A stretch of DNA of 64,000 bases. Source: Aeromicrobium phragmitis. Lineage in GTDB: Bacteria; Actinomycetota; Actinomycetes; Propionibacteriales; Nocardioidaceae. The notes under the pieces are model-generated. The model was not told where the DNA came from. It saw nothing but the letters and a program-made list of their open reading frames with translations, and did no database searches. Shown one piece after another: positions 22,169 to 33,284 of the stretch (position 1 is the stretch's first letter; every line of letters starts with the position of its first letter). Position numbers and translations under genes: made by a program. Location of the stretch: NCBI RefSeq assembly GCF_003674095.1, contig NZ_RDBF01000003.1, positions 62,001 through 126,000 on the forward strand, in the 5' to 3' direction.

Positions 22169-23458
22169 GTGGCGGCCTTCCACCCCGACCAACCCGAGAC
22201 CGTCTTCACCTACGGGGCACCCCGGCTCAAGTTCGGGGCCGGAGCCCGGCACGAGATCGCTGCCGACCTGGGCGACTGGGACGTCGATCGGGTGCTCGTG
22301 GTCACCGATCCGGGCGTCGCGGCGACGGGCGCCCCCGCCGCGCTCGCCGAGGAGATCCGCGCGAGCGGGCGAGAAGTGGTCGTCTTCGACCGAACCCGAG
22401 TCGAGCCGACCGACGCGAGCCTCATCGAGGCCGTCGAGTTCGCCCGTGCGGCCGCGCCGTTCGACGCGGTCATCGCCTTCGGCGGCGGCAGCAGCATCGA
22501 CACCGCCAAGGCGGTCGACCTCATGCTGACCAACGAGGGCGAACTCATGGACTACGTGAACGCGCCCGTGGGCGGCGGACGCGCCCCGCGCCGCCCGCTG
22601 CTGCCGCTGATCGCCGTCCCCACCACGACGGGAACAGGCAGTGAGAGCACGACGATCTGCGTCCTGGACGTGGTGAGCCAGCACGTCAAGACGGGTATCT
22701 CGCACGCCCGGCTCCGGCCGGTCTACGCCGTGGTCGATCCCGAACTCACCGTGAGCCAGCCGGCCGGCGTCACAGCGGCGTCCGGCCTGGACATCTTGTG
22801 CCACGCCCTGGAGAGCTACACGGCGCGGCCCTACACCTCCTATGAGCACAAGCGGGCCGATGAGCGCGTGCCGTACTGCGGCGCCAATCCCATCGCCGAC
22901 CTGTGGGCCGAGAAGGCGCTGAGCCTGATGGCGGGCGCGTTCCGCACGGCCGTGCGGCAGGGTGACGACGTCCAGGCGCGTGAGCAGATGGCGATGGCGG
23001 CGACCTTCGCCGGTCTCGGCTTCGGCAACGCCGGCGTGCACATTCCGCACGCGAACGCGTACCCGATCGCCGGTCAGGTTCCGGAGGGCTTCCGGCCCCA
23101 GGGCTACGACGCCGACCACGCGATGGTCCCGCACGGCATGGCGGTGTCACTCACCGCGCCGGCCGCGTTCGCGTTCACCTTCGACGCCGATCCGGACCGG
23201 CACGTTCGCGCTGCCCGGTTGCTCGATCCGGATGCGCGCGCCGACCGTCCGCAGGATCTGCTCCCGCAGGTGCTGCGTTCGATCATGCGCGACGTCGGCA
23301 TCCCGAACGGGCTGGCGGCGGTCGGCTTCGACGAGAGTCACCACGACGCGCTCGTCGAGGGTGCGCTCAAGCAGCAGCGCCTGCTCGCGACGGCCCCGAA
23401 GGCCGTCGGCGAGGACGACATCGCGGCCATCCTCGATGCCTCGGTGGAGCTGTGGTAG
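22169..23458 (+). CDS. Iron-containing alcohol dehydrogenase, hydroxyacid-oxoacid transhydrogenase type
   Basis: 429 residues. Fe-ADH fold: FGGGSSIDTAKA cofactor motif, VPTTTGTGSESTTICVLD, and metal-site histidines in LDILCHALESYTARPYTS and MVPHGMAVSL. The PYTSYEHKRADERVPYCGAN insertion is characteristic of HOT (ADHFE1-like), which oxidises 4-hydroxybutyrate while reducing 2-oxoglutarate to D-2-hydroxyglutarate. The GTG at 22169 has GAAGGAG 4 bases upstream. It overlaps the next gene by 7 bases. HOT rather than a plain alcohol dehydrogenase is inferred from motif memory. Confidence 0.8.
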   Translation: MAAFHPDQPETVFTYGAPRLKFGAGARHEIAADLGDWDVDRVLVVTDPGVAATGAPAALAEEIRASGREVVVFDRTRVEPTDASLIEAVEFARAAAPFDAVIAFGGGSSIDTAKAVDLMLTNEGELMDYVNAPVGGGRAPRRPLLPLIAVPTTTGTGSESTTICVLDVVSQHVKTGISHARLRPVYAVVDPELTVSQPAGVTAASGLDILCHALESYTARPYTSYEHKRADERVPYCGANPIADLWAEKALSLMAGAFRTAVRQGDDVQAREQMAMAATFAGLGFGNAGVHIPHANAYPIAGQVPEGFRPQGYDADHAMVPHGMAVSLTAPAAFAFTFDADPDRHVRAARLLDPDARADRPQDLLPQVLRSIMRDVGIPNGLAAVGFDESHHDALVEGALKQQRLLATAPKAVGEDDIAAILDASVELW

Positions 23459-26283
23459 CCGAGGTCGCGGCCACCACGACGGACGTCGCAGCCGCGTTGC
23501 GCCGTCGCGGCGTGCGCGATGTCGACGACTCGTCGCTGACGCGGGCGCTCTACAGCACCGACGCGTCGCTGTACCGCGTCGTGCCCCGCGTCGTCGCGCG
23601 GCCGCGCGACATCGACGAGGTCATGGCCATCGCGGCCGTCGCGGTAGAGACGGAGACGCCGATCACCGCCCGGGGAGCGGGCACCTCGATCGCCGGTAAT
23701 GCCGTCGGCACCGGCATCGTCGTCGACTTCGCGCAGCACATGAACCGCGTGCTCGCGATCGACGAGGCCACCCGCACCGCCGAGGTGCAGCCAGGCTTGG
23801 TGCATGCGGCCCTCCAGCGCGCCGCCGCGCCGCTGGGACTGCGCTACGGCCCGGACCCGTCGACCCACACCCGCTGCACGGTGGGCGGGATGATCGGCAA
23901 CAACGCGTGCGGCAACCGCGCTCTGGGTTACGGTCGCAGCGCCGACAACGTGGCCGCGCTCGACCTGCTGACGATCGGCGGAGAGCGCATCCAGGTGGGG
24001 CGCGACGTCGCTGTCGCCTCGCCGACGCTGGAGAAGCTGCGCGGGGTGGTGGGCTCCGACCTCGCCACCGTCCGCACCGAGTTCGGACGGTTCGGCCGCC
24101 AGGTCTCCGGTTACAGCCTGGAGCATCTGCTGCCCGAGCGCGGGTTCGACGTCGGCTCGTTCATGGCCGGCACCGAGGGCACTCTCGCCCTCCTGCTCGG
24201 GGCCACCGTCGACCTCGTGAAGGACCCGGCGCACCGGCACCTGGTCGTGCTCGCCTACCCCTCGATGGCCGAGGCCGCCGACCACACGCCCGCGGTCCTG
24301 CCGTTCTCGCCGACCGCGTGCGAGGGTCTCGGCGCCCGGATCGTCGAGGTGTACCGCGCCGCCAAGGGCACGACCGCCGTCCCCGATCTTCCTGACGGCG
24401 GCGGCTACCTCTACGTCGAGCTGTCCGGCGACGACGCCGCGGAGCTCGCTGACCGCGCCGCCAAGGTCGTGCGGGCGGCGGGGGCCCTGGGCCACCGGCA
24501 CGTCACGTCGTCGATCGAGCAGGCCGTCCTGTGGCGGATCCGCGAGGAGGGCGCCGGCCTCGCGGGCCGGGCGCTCGAGCGGCCCGCATTGTCGGGCTGG
24601 GAGGACGCCGCGGTCCCGCCCGAACGCCTCGGGGCCTATCTGCGCGAGTTCGACACCCTGATGAACGAGTACGGCGTCCACGGCGTCCCGTTCGGCCACT
24701 TCGGCGACGGCTGCGTCCACGTACGGATCGACTTCGAGCTCGACGCGCCCGACGGACACCGGGTGTTTCGCGAGTTCCTGTTCGACGCAGCGCGCCTCGC
24801 CGCCTCCCACGGGGGGTCATTCTCCGGTGAGCACGGCGACGGCCGGGCCCGCTCCGAGCTGCTTCCGCTCATGTACTCGGACCGGGCGACAGACCTCTTC
24901 GCGCAGATCAAGCAGGTCTTCGACCCGCACCAGTTGTTGAATCCCGGCGTCCTTGTGGAACCGCGTCCGGTCGAGGCGGACCTGCGCGGTCAGCACCGTG
25001 ACTGGGGACCCGGACGTCAAGGCGCGCGTCAGGGTCTACGGCTCCTACATGACGAGGGGAGCTTCGGTGCCGCCGTGCATCGTTGCACCGGCGTCGGTAA
25101 GTGCCTCGCGGCCAACCAGGCCACCGGCGGTGTCATGTGCCCGTCCTTCCAGGCGACCCGTCAGGAGAAGGACTCCACGCGCGGCCGAGCTCGCGTGCTG
25201 CAGGAAATGGTCGACGGTCGTCTCGTCGACGAGGGCTGGTCGAGCCCTGAGGTGCACGAGGCGCTCGACCTGTGCCTGTCCTGCAAGGGCTGCCTGAGTG
25301 ACTGCCCGACCGGCGTGGACATGGCGACGTACAAGTCCGAGGTGCTCTACCAGACGTATCGCGGCAAGCGCCGTCCCCGCAGCCACTACATCCTCGGGCG
25401 GCTGCCCTTCTGGGCACGGCTGACCGCACCGGTTGCGGGTCTGGCCAACCTGGCGCTGCGCATCCCCGGCATCGTGCACATCGCCCGGTGGGTGGCAGGT
25501 GTGGATCAGCGCCGCAGCCTGCCCCGGTTCGCGACGCGCACCCTCAGTCGGCAGCTGCGCGGCCACACTCCTCGAGGCGACAAGCGCGTCCTGCTGTGGG
25601 CCGACTCGTTCACGGAGTACTTCGGCACGACCTCCGGCCGCGCGGCCGTCGAGGTTCTCGAGGCGGCCGGATACGCGGTGGAACTGCTGGAGCGGCCGCA
25701 GTGCTGTGGACTCACCTGGATCACGACGGGTCAGCTCGAGACGGCCCGGGAGCTGATCGAGCGCACGGTGGAGCAGCTCCATCCGTTCGTGTCAGCCGGC
25801 GTCCCGGTCGTCGGGCTCGAGCCCTCCTGTCTCGCGGTGCTGCGCTCGGACGCCGTCGAACTGATCGACGACCCCCGAGCGGCCGAGGTCGCCGGGGGAG
25901 TGCTCACCCTCGCCGAGCTCCTGCGGCGCGACGAAGAGTGGGAGGCACCCGACCTCAGCGGTCGGCGCATCATCGTGCAGCCGCATTGCCACCACTCCTC
26001 GGTGCTCGGGTTCGAACCGGACCTGGCGCTGCTGGAATCGATGGGTGCGCAGATCCAGCGGCTCGGCGGCTGCTGTGGGTTGGCCGGCAACTTCGGCGTC
26101 GAGAAGGGGCACTACGAGGTCTCCCTCGGCGTGGCAGAACAGCAGCTCCTGCCCGCGCTAAGGGACGCCGAGCCGGGCACGATCGTGCTCGCCGACGGCT
26201 TCAGCTGCCGTATCCAGATCGACGACCTCACCGACGTCGACAGCCTGCATTTGGCCGAGCTGCTGGCGCGAGAGTCGAGGTGA
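23452..26283 (+). CDS. FAD-binding and Fe-S oxidoreductase, D-2-hydroxyacid dehydrogenase (YdiJ-like)
   Basis: 943 residues. An N-terminal FAD-linked PCMH domain (ARGAGTSIAGNAVG; GGMIGNNACGNRALGYGRSA) is followed by the FAD-oxidase C-terminal domain ending FDPHQLLNPGVL, then a ferredoxin-like part with two Cys clusters (CTGVGKC to MCPSF; CLSCKGCLSDCPTG) and two CCG domains (ERPQCCGLTW; LGGCCGLAGNFG). This architecture is the D-lactate/D-2-hydroxyglutarate dehydrogenase family. Its GTG overlaps the Fe-ADH stop, suggesting a coupled pair. Confidence 0.85.
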   Translation: MVAEVAATTTDVAAALRRRGVRDVDDSSLTRALYSTDASLYRVVPRVVARPRDIDEVMAIAAVAVETETPITARGAGTSIAGNAVGTGIVVDFAQHMNRVLAIDEATRTAEVQPGLVHAALQRAAAPLGLRYGPDPSTHTRCTVGGMIGNNACGNRALGYGRSADNVAALDLLTIGGERIQVGRDVAVASPTLEKLRGVVGSDLATVRTEFGRFGRQVSGYSLEHLLPERGFDVGSFMAGTEGTLALLLGATVDLVKDPAHRHLVVLAYPSMAEAADHTPAVLPFSPTACEGLGARIVEVYRAAKGTTAVPDLPDGGGYLYVELSGDDAAELADRAAKVVRAAGALGHRHVTSSIEQAVLWRIREEGAGLAGRALERPALSGWEDAAVPPERLGAYLREFDTLMNEYGVHGVPFGHFGDGCVHVRIDFELDAPDGHRVFREFLFDAARLAASHGGSFSGEHGDGRARSELLPLMYSDRATDLFAQIKQVFDPHQLLNPGVLVEPRPVEADLRGQHRDWGPGRQGARQGLRLLHDEGSFGAAVHRCTGVGKCLAANQATGGVMCPSFQATRQEKDSTRGRARVLQEMVDGRLVDEGWSSPEVHEALDLCLSCKGCLSDCPTGVDMATYKSEVLYQTYRGKRRPRSHYILGRLPFWARLTAPVAGLANLALRIPGIVHIARWVAGVDQRRSLPRFATRTLSRQLRGHTPRGDKRVLLWADSFTEYFGTTSGRAAVEVLEAAGYAVELLERPQCCGLTWITTGQLETARELIERTVEQLHPFVSAGVPVVGLEPSCLAVLRSDAVELIDDPRAAEVAGGVLTLAELLRRDEEWEAPDLSGRRIIVQPHCHHSSVLGFEPDLALLESMGAQIQRLGGCCGLAGNFGVEKGHYEVSLGVAEQQLLPALRDAEPGTIVLADGFSCRIQIDDLTDVDSLHLAELLARESR

Positions 26284-26287
26284 GGTG

Positions 26288-27016
26288 ATGGAAGACCCGC
26301 TCATCGCCCTCGGTCATGCGATGGCCCGGTTCACCGAGTTGACGATGGGAGCGGAGGGCGACGAACCAGTCCCCGCATGCGCGGACTGGAGGGTCGCGGA
26401 CCTCGTCGCTCATCTCGGCAACGTCCACCGTTGGGCGGCGGCGACCGTGCTGAGCGGTCAACGTATCGCGGACGAGCCGGCCTCCCGGCCCACCGAGCCG
26501 CTGGAGGAGTGGTACGCCGGCATCGCGACCGCGCTGCTCGCCGCGCTCCAAGCCGTCGACGGCGACGAGCCGACGCCCAATTTCGCGCAGATCGACGAGG
26601 TCGCCGCGTTCTGGTCGCGCCGGCAACTGCACGAGACGACCATTCATGCCGTCGACCTTGCGCAGGCGCTGGGCCGCCCCGAGTACGGGTGGGGGATCAC
26701 CGACGACGTGGCCGCCGACGGCGTCAGCGAACTGCTGCGCGTCTTTCTACGGCGGATGGTCGCGCGGGGCCGTCCCCCTGTGGTCCGTGGCCCCATCGAT
26801 CTCGTCGCCACCGACATCGACCGCGTCTGGACGCTGGTGCCGGGCGAGAATCCCCTGCAACCCCCGATGATCGTGAGCAGCGAGGCCGACGCGGTCGGCG
26901 TGGCGCGCGGCACCGTTTCCGAGCTGTACCTGGCGCTGTGGAACCGGCTCCCGAGCGATCGGCTGGACCTGACCGGTGCTGCCGTCGACTTCTTCGCCGG
27001 GCCTCGCGTGCCCTGA
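26288..27016 (+). CDS. Maleylpyruvate isomerase-like, mycothiol-dependent enzyme family
   Basis: 242 residues. N-terminal DinB-like four-helix part (DWRVADLVAHLGNVHRWAA) and the family signature RRQLHETTIHAVDLAQALG, whose two His residues and Asp resemble the metal ligands of mycothiol-dependent maleylpyruvate isomerase. This fits an actinobacterium that makes mycothiol. ATG at 26288 (a GTG at 26285 is equally possible), 4 bases after the previous stop. Substrate unknown. Confidence 0.72.
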   Translation: MEDPLIALGHAMARFTELTMGAEGDEPVPACADWRVADLVAHLGNVHRWAAATVLSGQRIADEPASRPTEPLEEWYAGIATALLAALQAVDGDEPTPNFAQIDEVAAFWSRRQLHETTIHAVDLAQALGRPEYGWGITDDVAADGVSELLRVFLRRMVARGRPPVVRGPIDLVATDIDRVWTLVPGENPLQPPMIVSSEADAVGVARGTVSELYLALWNRLPSDRLDLTGAAVDFFAGPRVP

Positions 27017-27073
27017 ACCCCTGCCGCTTGGGGCCGCTCGATACGCTGGAACTCGGTGAAGGGTACCTCGATT

Positions 27074-27102
27074 TTGACCCGTCTCACCGGCTCCGGTAGG
27101 CT
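27074..27102 (+). promoter_or_regulatory. Probable promoter of the rpsL operon
   Basis: TTGACC at 27074-27079 and TAGGCT at 27097-27102 with a 17-base spacer, a good sigma-A match. The leader would be about 110 bases. It contains a 7-bp hairpin CCTGACA-TC-TGTCAGG at 27114-27129, very near the predicted 5' end. Confidence 0.6.
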
Positions 27103-27219
27103 TATGCGCTGTGCCTGACATCTGTCAGGCCGGCGTGCGTGCCCACCGAATCGGCGACGATTCGCAGGGGCCGCGTCACCTTTCAGGCAACAACATCGGT
27201 CAGCAGAAAGAAGCATGTA

Positions 27220-27594
27220 GTGCCCACGATCAACCAGTTGGTTCGCAAGGGCCGCCAGTCCAAGGTGGTCAAGACGAACACGCCCGCGCTCAAGGGTTCG
27301 CCGCAGCGCCGTGGCGTGTGCACGCGCGTGTACACCACGACGCCGAAGAAGCCGAACTCCGCGCTGCGGAAGGTTGCTCGTGTGAAGCTCTCGAGCGGCA
27401 CCGAGGTCACCGCCTATATCCCCGGCGAGGGTCACAACCTCCAGGAGCACTCGATCGTGCTCGTTCGTGGTGGTCGTGTGAAGGACCTGCCGGGTGTTCG
27501 TTACAAGATCATCCGCGGCTCGCTCGACACGCAGGGCGTGAAGGGTCGCAAGCAGGCTCGCAGCCGCTACGGCGCGAAGAAGGAGAAGAGCTGA
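27220..27594 (+). CDS. rpsL: 30S ribosomal protein S12
   Basis: 124 residues, the usual length, from the GTG at 27220 ([11 protein letters not shown]). Contains [15 protein letters not shown] and [14 protein letters not shown], so the lysines whose change gives streptomycin resistance are both present. The longer reading upstream lacks homology and was rejected. It overlaps rpsG by one base (TGATG) and is first in the rpsL-rpsG-fusA-tuf operon. Confidence 0.98.
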   Translation: MPTINQLVRKGRQSKVVKTNTPALKGSPQRRGVCTRVYTTTPKKPNSALRKVARVKLSSGTEVTAYIPGEGHNLQEHSIVLVRGGRVKDLPGVRYKIIRGSLDTQGVKGRKQARSRYGAKKEKS

Positions 27595-28064
27595 TGCCTC
27601 GCAAGGGTCCCGCTCCCAAGCGTGCCATCGAGACCGACCCGGTCTTCGGTAGCCAGCTGGTCACCCAGCTGATCAACAAGGTGCTCCTCGACGGCAAGAA
27701 GCAGGTCGCGCAGCGCATCGTCTACAACGCCCTCGAGGGCACCCGCGAGAAGACCGGCACCGATCCGGTCATCACGCTCAAGCGCGCGCTCGACAACGTC
27801 AAGCCGAGCCTCGAGGTCAAGAGCCGCCGTGTCGGTGGCGCCACCTACCAGGTTCCGGTCGACGTCCGTCCGGGCCGCCAGACCACCCTCGCGCTGCGCT
27901 GGATCGTCAAGTACGCCCAGGAGCGCCGTGAGAAGACCATGTCCGAGCGACTCATGAACGAGCTGCTCGACGCCAGCAACGGACTGGGCGCGAGCGTCAA
28001 GAAGCGCGAGGACACCCACAAGATGGCCGAAGCCAACAAGGCGTTCGCCCATTACCGCTGGTAA
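27594..28064 (+). CDS. rpsG: 30S ribosomal protein S7
   Basis: 156 residues, the standard length. Starts PRKGPAPKR, with the conserved [16 protein letters not shown] and the C-terminal [11 protein letters not shown]. The ATG at 27594 shares a base with the rpsL stop. It nucleates assembly of the 30S head. Confidence 0.98.
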   Translation: MPRKGPAPKRAIETDPVFGSQLVTQLINKVLLDGKKQVAQRIVYNALEGTREKTGTDPVITLKRALDNVKPSLEVKSRRVGGATYQVPVDVRPGRQTTLALRWIVKYAQERREKTMSERLMNELLDASNGLGASVKKREDTHKMAEANKAFAHYRW

Positions 28065-28141
28065 TCACTCACCTCGCGATGTGGCGGGCCTCCTTCCACA
28101 GCGAGTCCGACCACTAGCCGCGATCACCGCAGAAAGCTCCC

Positions 28142-30253
<2,112 letters not shown>

Positions 30254-30345
30254 CAGCGGACCATCGAATAAGGTGGCCTGAGGTACTCGTCATCGGGTGA
30301 CCACACGGCGTTCAACAGCAACAATCAATCCAGGAGGAGCCCCAA

Positions 30346-31539
30346 GTGGCTAAGGCGAAGTTCGAGCGGACCAAGCCGCACATGAACATCGGCACCATCG
30401 GTCACATCGACCACGGCAAGACCACCTTGACCGCGGCGATCACGAAGGTGCTGCACGACAAGTACCCGGACCTGAACGACGACTACGCGTTCGACGCCAT
30501 CGACAAGGCGCCCGAAGAGAAGCAGCGTGGCATCACGATCTCGATCGCGCACGTCGAGTACCAGACCGAGAACCGTCACTACGCGCACGTCGACTGCCCC
30601 GGCCACGCCGACTACGTCAAGAACATGATTACGGGTGCGGCGCAGATGGACGGCGCGATCCTCGTGGTCGCGGCGACCGACGGTCCCATGCCGCAGACGC
30701 GTGAGCACGTCCTCCTGGCTCGCCAGGTCGGCGTTCCGGCCATGGTCGTCGCGCTCAACAAGTGCGACATGGTCGACGACGAGGAGATCCTCGAGCTCGT
30801 CGAGCTGGAGGTCCGTGAGCTCCTCAACGAGCAGGAGTTCGACGGCGACAACGTCCCGGTCGTCAAGGTCGCCGCTCACCCGGCGCTCCAGGGCGACGCC
30901 AAGTGGGGCGAGTCGATCCTCGAGCTGATGAACGCGGTCGACGAGTACATCCCGCTGCCCCCGCGTGAGACGGACAAGCCGTTCCTCATGCCGGTCGAGG
31001 ACGTCTTCACGATCACCGGTCGTGGCACCGTCATCACCGGTCGTATCGAGCGCGGCATCGTCAAGGTGAACGACACGGTCGACATCGTCGGCATCCGCGA
31101 CGACAAGCAGACCACCACCGTCACCGGCATCGAGATGTTCCGCAAGCTCCTCGACGAGGGTCAGGCGGGCGAGAACGTCGGTCTGCTCCTGCGTGGTACC
31201 AAGCGCGAGGACGTGGAGCGCGGCATGGTCGTGATCCAGCCCGGTTCGACGACTCCCCACACGGAGTTCGAGGGCCAGGTCTACATCCTGTCCAAGGACG
31301 AGGGTGGCCGTCACACGCCGTTCTTCAACAACTACCGTCCGCAGTTCTACTTCCGCACCACGGACGTCACCGGCGTCGTCACGCTGCCCGAGGGCACCGA
31401 GATGGTCATGCCCGGCGACAACACCGAGATGAGCGTTCAGCTGATCCAGCCGATCGCCATGGAAGAGGGTCTGCGCTTCGCGATCCGCGAGGGTGGCCGC
31501 ACCGTCGGCGCCGGTCGCGTCACGAAGATCCTCAAGTGA
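30346..31539 (+). CDS. tuf: Elongation factor Tu
   Basis: 397 residues. GTPase motifs [19 protein letters not shown] and NKCDM are intact. GTG start at 30346 with AGGAGGAG 6 bases upstream. The 92-bp gap after fusA may carry an extra promoter but I see no convincing one. It is followed by a terminator, closing the operon. Confidence 0.98.
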   Translation: MAKAKFERTKPHMNIGTIGHIDHGKTTLTAAITKVLHDKYPDLNDDYAFDAIDKAPEEKQRGITISIAHVEYQTENRHYAHVDCPGHADYVKNMITGAAQMDGAILVVAATDGPMPQTREHVLLARQVGVPAMVVALNKCDMVDDEEILELVELEVRELLNEQEFDGDNVPVVKVAAHPALQGDAKWGESILELMNAVDEYIPLPPRETDKPFLMPVEDVFTITGRGTVITGRIERGIVKVNDTVDIVGIRDDKQTTTVTGIEMFRKLLDEGQAGENVGLLLRGTKREDVERGMVVIQPGSTTPHTEFEGQVYILSKDEGGRHTPFFNNYRPQFYFRTTDVTGVVTLPEGTEMVMPGDNTEMSVQLIQPIAMEEGLRFAIREGGRTVGAGRVTKILK

Positions 31540-31552
31540 GTCACTGACTCTC

Positions 31553-31594
31553 TACGACAGAACCCCCGGGCTTCGGCCCGGGGGTTCTGTCGTA
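31553..31594 (+). terminator. Hairpin terminator after tuf
   Basis: Perfect 19-bp stem (31553-31571 with 31576-31594) closed by a stable TTCG tetraloop, 13 bases after the tuf stop. Like the rpoC hairpin it lacks a U-tract and could act in both directions, also ending transcription arriving from csrA. Confidence 0.88.
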
Positions 31595-31614
31595 TCTGCA
31601 CCCGCTCCCTGCCT

Positions 31615-31731
31615 GAGCGGTGCGTGGTGAACGTATCGCGGTGGGCGGCGGTGCGTGGTGAACGTATCGACGCCCTCATCGGGTTGAGGACGCACCGCTC
31701 AACGAGGCGTCAGGTTGAGGACGCACCGCTC
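31615..31731. repeat. Array B: two direct and two inverted short repeats
   Basis: Between convergent tuf and csrA. Direct units GAGCGGTGCGTGGTGAACGT at 31615-31634 and a near copy at 31646-31665, then inverted units reading AGGTTGAGGACGCACCGCTC at 31682-31700 and 31712-31731. The spacing is again about 30 bp. The units share the GCGGTGCGT head with array A but have different tails (GGTGAACGT and, for the inverted pair, CCTCAACC). Confidence 0.8.
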
Positions 31732-31743
31732 TCGCGTGAGGGG

Positions 31744-31977
31744 TCAGGGCTCGCGCCGCAGCGCAGCGCGCAGGGAATCGACCTGATCCGGCGCGGGGGA
31801 GGCCGCGTCGCGGTTGCTGTCCTGCAGTTCGACGAGCAGCTCTGCGCGGTTCACCGGGACCGAGCGGGGAGCCTCGATGCCGATGCGCACGACGTCGCCC
31901 TTGACTTCGAGGACCGTGACGGTGACCTCGTCGCCGATGATGAGCTGCTCACCGACGCGACGACTGAGAACGAGCAT
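31744..31977 (-). CDS. csrA: Carbon storage regulator CsrA
   Basis: 77 residues: [26 protein letters not shown] and VPVNRAELL are the family hallmarks, with the RNA-contacting N-terminal strand and the Arg in VNRAE present. The last 25 or so residues are a variable tail. CsrA dimers bind GGA-containing hairpins in mRNA leaders and block translation. It is the last gene of flgN-flgK-flgL-fliW-csrA, 9 bp after its antagonist fliW. Likely targets are the ACGGA hairpins described for fliC, flgB, flbD and flhA. Confidence 0.95.
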   Translation of the reverse strand: MLVLSRRVGEQLIIGDEVTVTVLEVKGDVVRIGIEAPRSVPVNRAELLVELQDSNRDAASPAPDQVDSLRAALRREP

Positions 31978-31986
31978 GCGACCACG

Positions 31987-32397
31987 CTATACCGTGGCCA
32001 GCGGTGCCAGCGGGGTGCGCACCGCGTCGCTGTCGGCGTCGTCGGCGAGCACCTGGGCCGCGAGCCGGCTGCGGACGTTGACGACGATCGGCGCCGCGAG
32101 GTTGATGGTGCTGGCCGCAAGGCTCTTCCCGACCGTCACGACGCCGAGCACGACCGCGTCGTCGGCCGCATCGAGCTCCAGCGCGGCGATGGCGTCTTCG
32201 GCGACCTGCGGTGCGTAGCCCTCGACGAACACCTGTGGCGGAGCCACCAGAAAGTGGGTGTCGCCGTCGAGCGACCGCAGCTCGCACAAAACGCCGTCGT
32301 CGTCGAGGCGGACGAGGGCGAAATCGCGAAGTTCGGGGAACCCGGGGATCGGCCGTACGAAGCGGATCGTGGGGATGTCCGTGGTGGGGGCGCTCAT
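31987..32397 (-). CDS. fliW: Flagellar assembly factor FliW
   Basis: 136 residues. FliW features: PIPGFPELRDFALVRL near the start and VVTVGKSLAASTINLAAPIVVN near the end, equivalent to the conserved T-x-N-L-x-A-P-I motif. FliW binds either cytoplasmic flagellin or CsrA, freeing flagellin translation only when flagellin is exported. It overlaps the flgL stop by 4 bases. Confidence 0.93.
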   Translation of the reverse strand: MSAPTTDIPTIRFVRPIPGFPELRDFALVRLDDDGVLCELRSLDGDTHFLVAPPQVFVEGYAPQVAEDAIAALELDAADDAVVLGVVTVGKSLAASTINLAAPIVVNVRSRLAAQVLADDADSDAVRTPLAPLATV

Positions 32398-33284
32398 CGC
32401 AGGAAACTCACCAGGCTCGGCTGCAGGACGCGAGCCGTGGCCGCGAGAGCGGCCTGGTACGCAACCTCCTGCATCTGCAGCTCCACCAGAGTGCTCGGCA
32501 GGTCCGCGGACTCCACGCCGCTGAGCGACGAGGTGAGGTCGAGAACGGCGTCGCGGGCGGACTGGGCGGCCTGGTCGACGCGGGCGTAACGGAGGCCCAC
32601 CTCGGACAGGCTGGACGTGATGCGGTCGAGCGCCGCCTTGGAGGCGTCGACGCCCTGCGCGATCGCGTCCGCGTCGTTGTTGCGCAGCGCCGTCGAGAGG
32701 TCGGCGAGCACGTCGAACACCGAGGCGCCGGGCGGACCGAACGTGGCCGCGGCGTCGGCATCGACCCGGATGGTCACGCCGTCGGCGACGGTACGTTCCA
32801 CCGCCCCTGGTGTCCCGACGAACTGACCGTCGGCGTCATAGGCGACCGAGCCCGGAGTGAGACCGCCGAACACCGGACGGTCGAGATACGTGGTGTTCGC
32901 CGAGTCGATGATGCCCTCGCGGATCTGATCGATCTCCTGGGCGAGCGCCTCGCGGGCCTGGTCGCCCATGGAGCCGGTGTTGCTGCCCTGCAGCGCCAGA
33001 TCGTAGGCCCGGCGGACCGCCGTGGACACCCCCTGCAAGGTGCTGTCGATCTGCCCGAGCCACCCGAGCCCGTCCTCGGCATTGCGGACGTACTGGTGGT
33101 GGTCGGCGAGTGAAGAGCGCAGTCGCATGGCAGTGGACGCATCCGTAGGCGAATCGGAGGGACGGTTCAGGCGGCGTCCCGTGGACAAATGTTCCTGGAT
33201 CTCGGCCAGTCGCTGCAAGTTGTTCTGCAGATTCGATCCGGCGCGCTGCGTCATCATCTGGTGAGTCACGCGAGAGATGGCCAT
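32394..33284 (-). CDS. flgL: Flagellar hook-associated protein 3
   Basis: 296 residues. Flagellin-like N-terminus (ISRVTHQMMTQRAGSNLQNN then LQEHLSTGRRLNRPSDSP-like region) and a C-terminal helix rich in Ala/Gln. It is one of the two hook-filament junction proteins, secreted through the flagellar export gate. The ATG overlaps the flgK stop as ATGA. Confidence 0.92.
   Translation of the reverse strand: MAISRVTHQMMTQRAGSNLQNNLQRLAEIQEHLSTGRRLNRPSDSPTDASTAMRLRSSLADHHQYVRNAEDGLGWLGQIDSTLQGVSTAVRRAYDLALQGSNTGSMGDQAREALAQEIDQIREGIIDSANTTYLDRPVFGGLTPGSVAYDADGQFVGTPGAVERTVADGVTIRVDADAAATFGPPGASVFDVLADLSTALRNNDADAIAQGVDASKAALDRITSSLSEVGLRYARVDQAAQSARDAVLDLTSSLSGVESADLPSTLVELQMQEVAYQAALAATARVLQPSLVSFLR

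Noticed and set aside
30254-30345. A tRNA or separate promoter before tuf
   Set aside because: No tRNA cloverleaf and no convincing -35/-10 pair could be seen.
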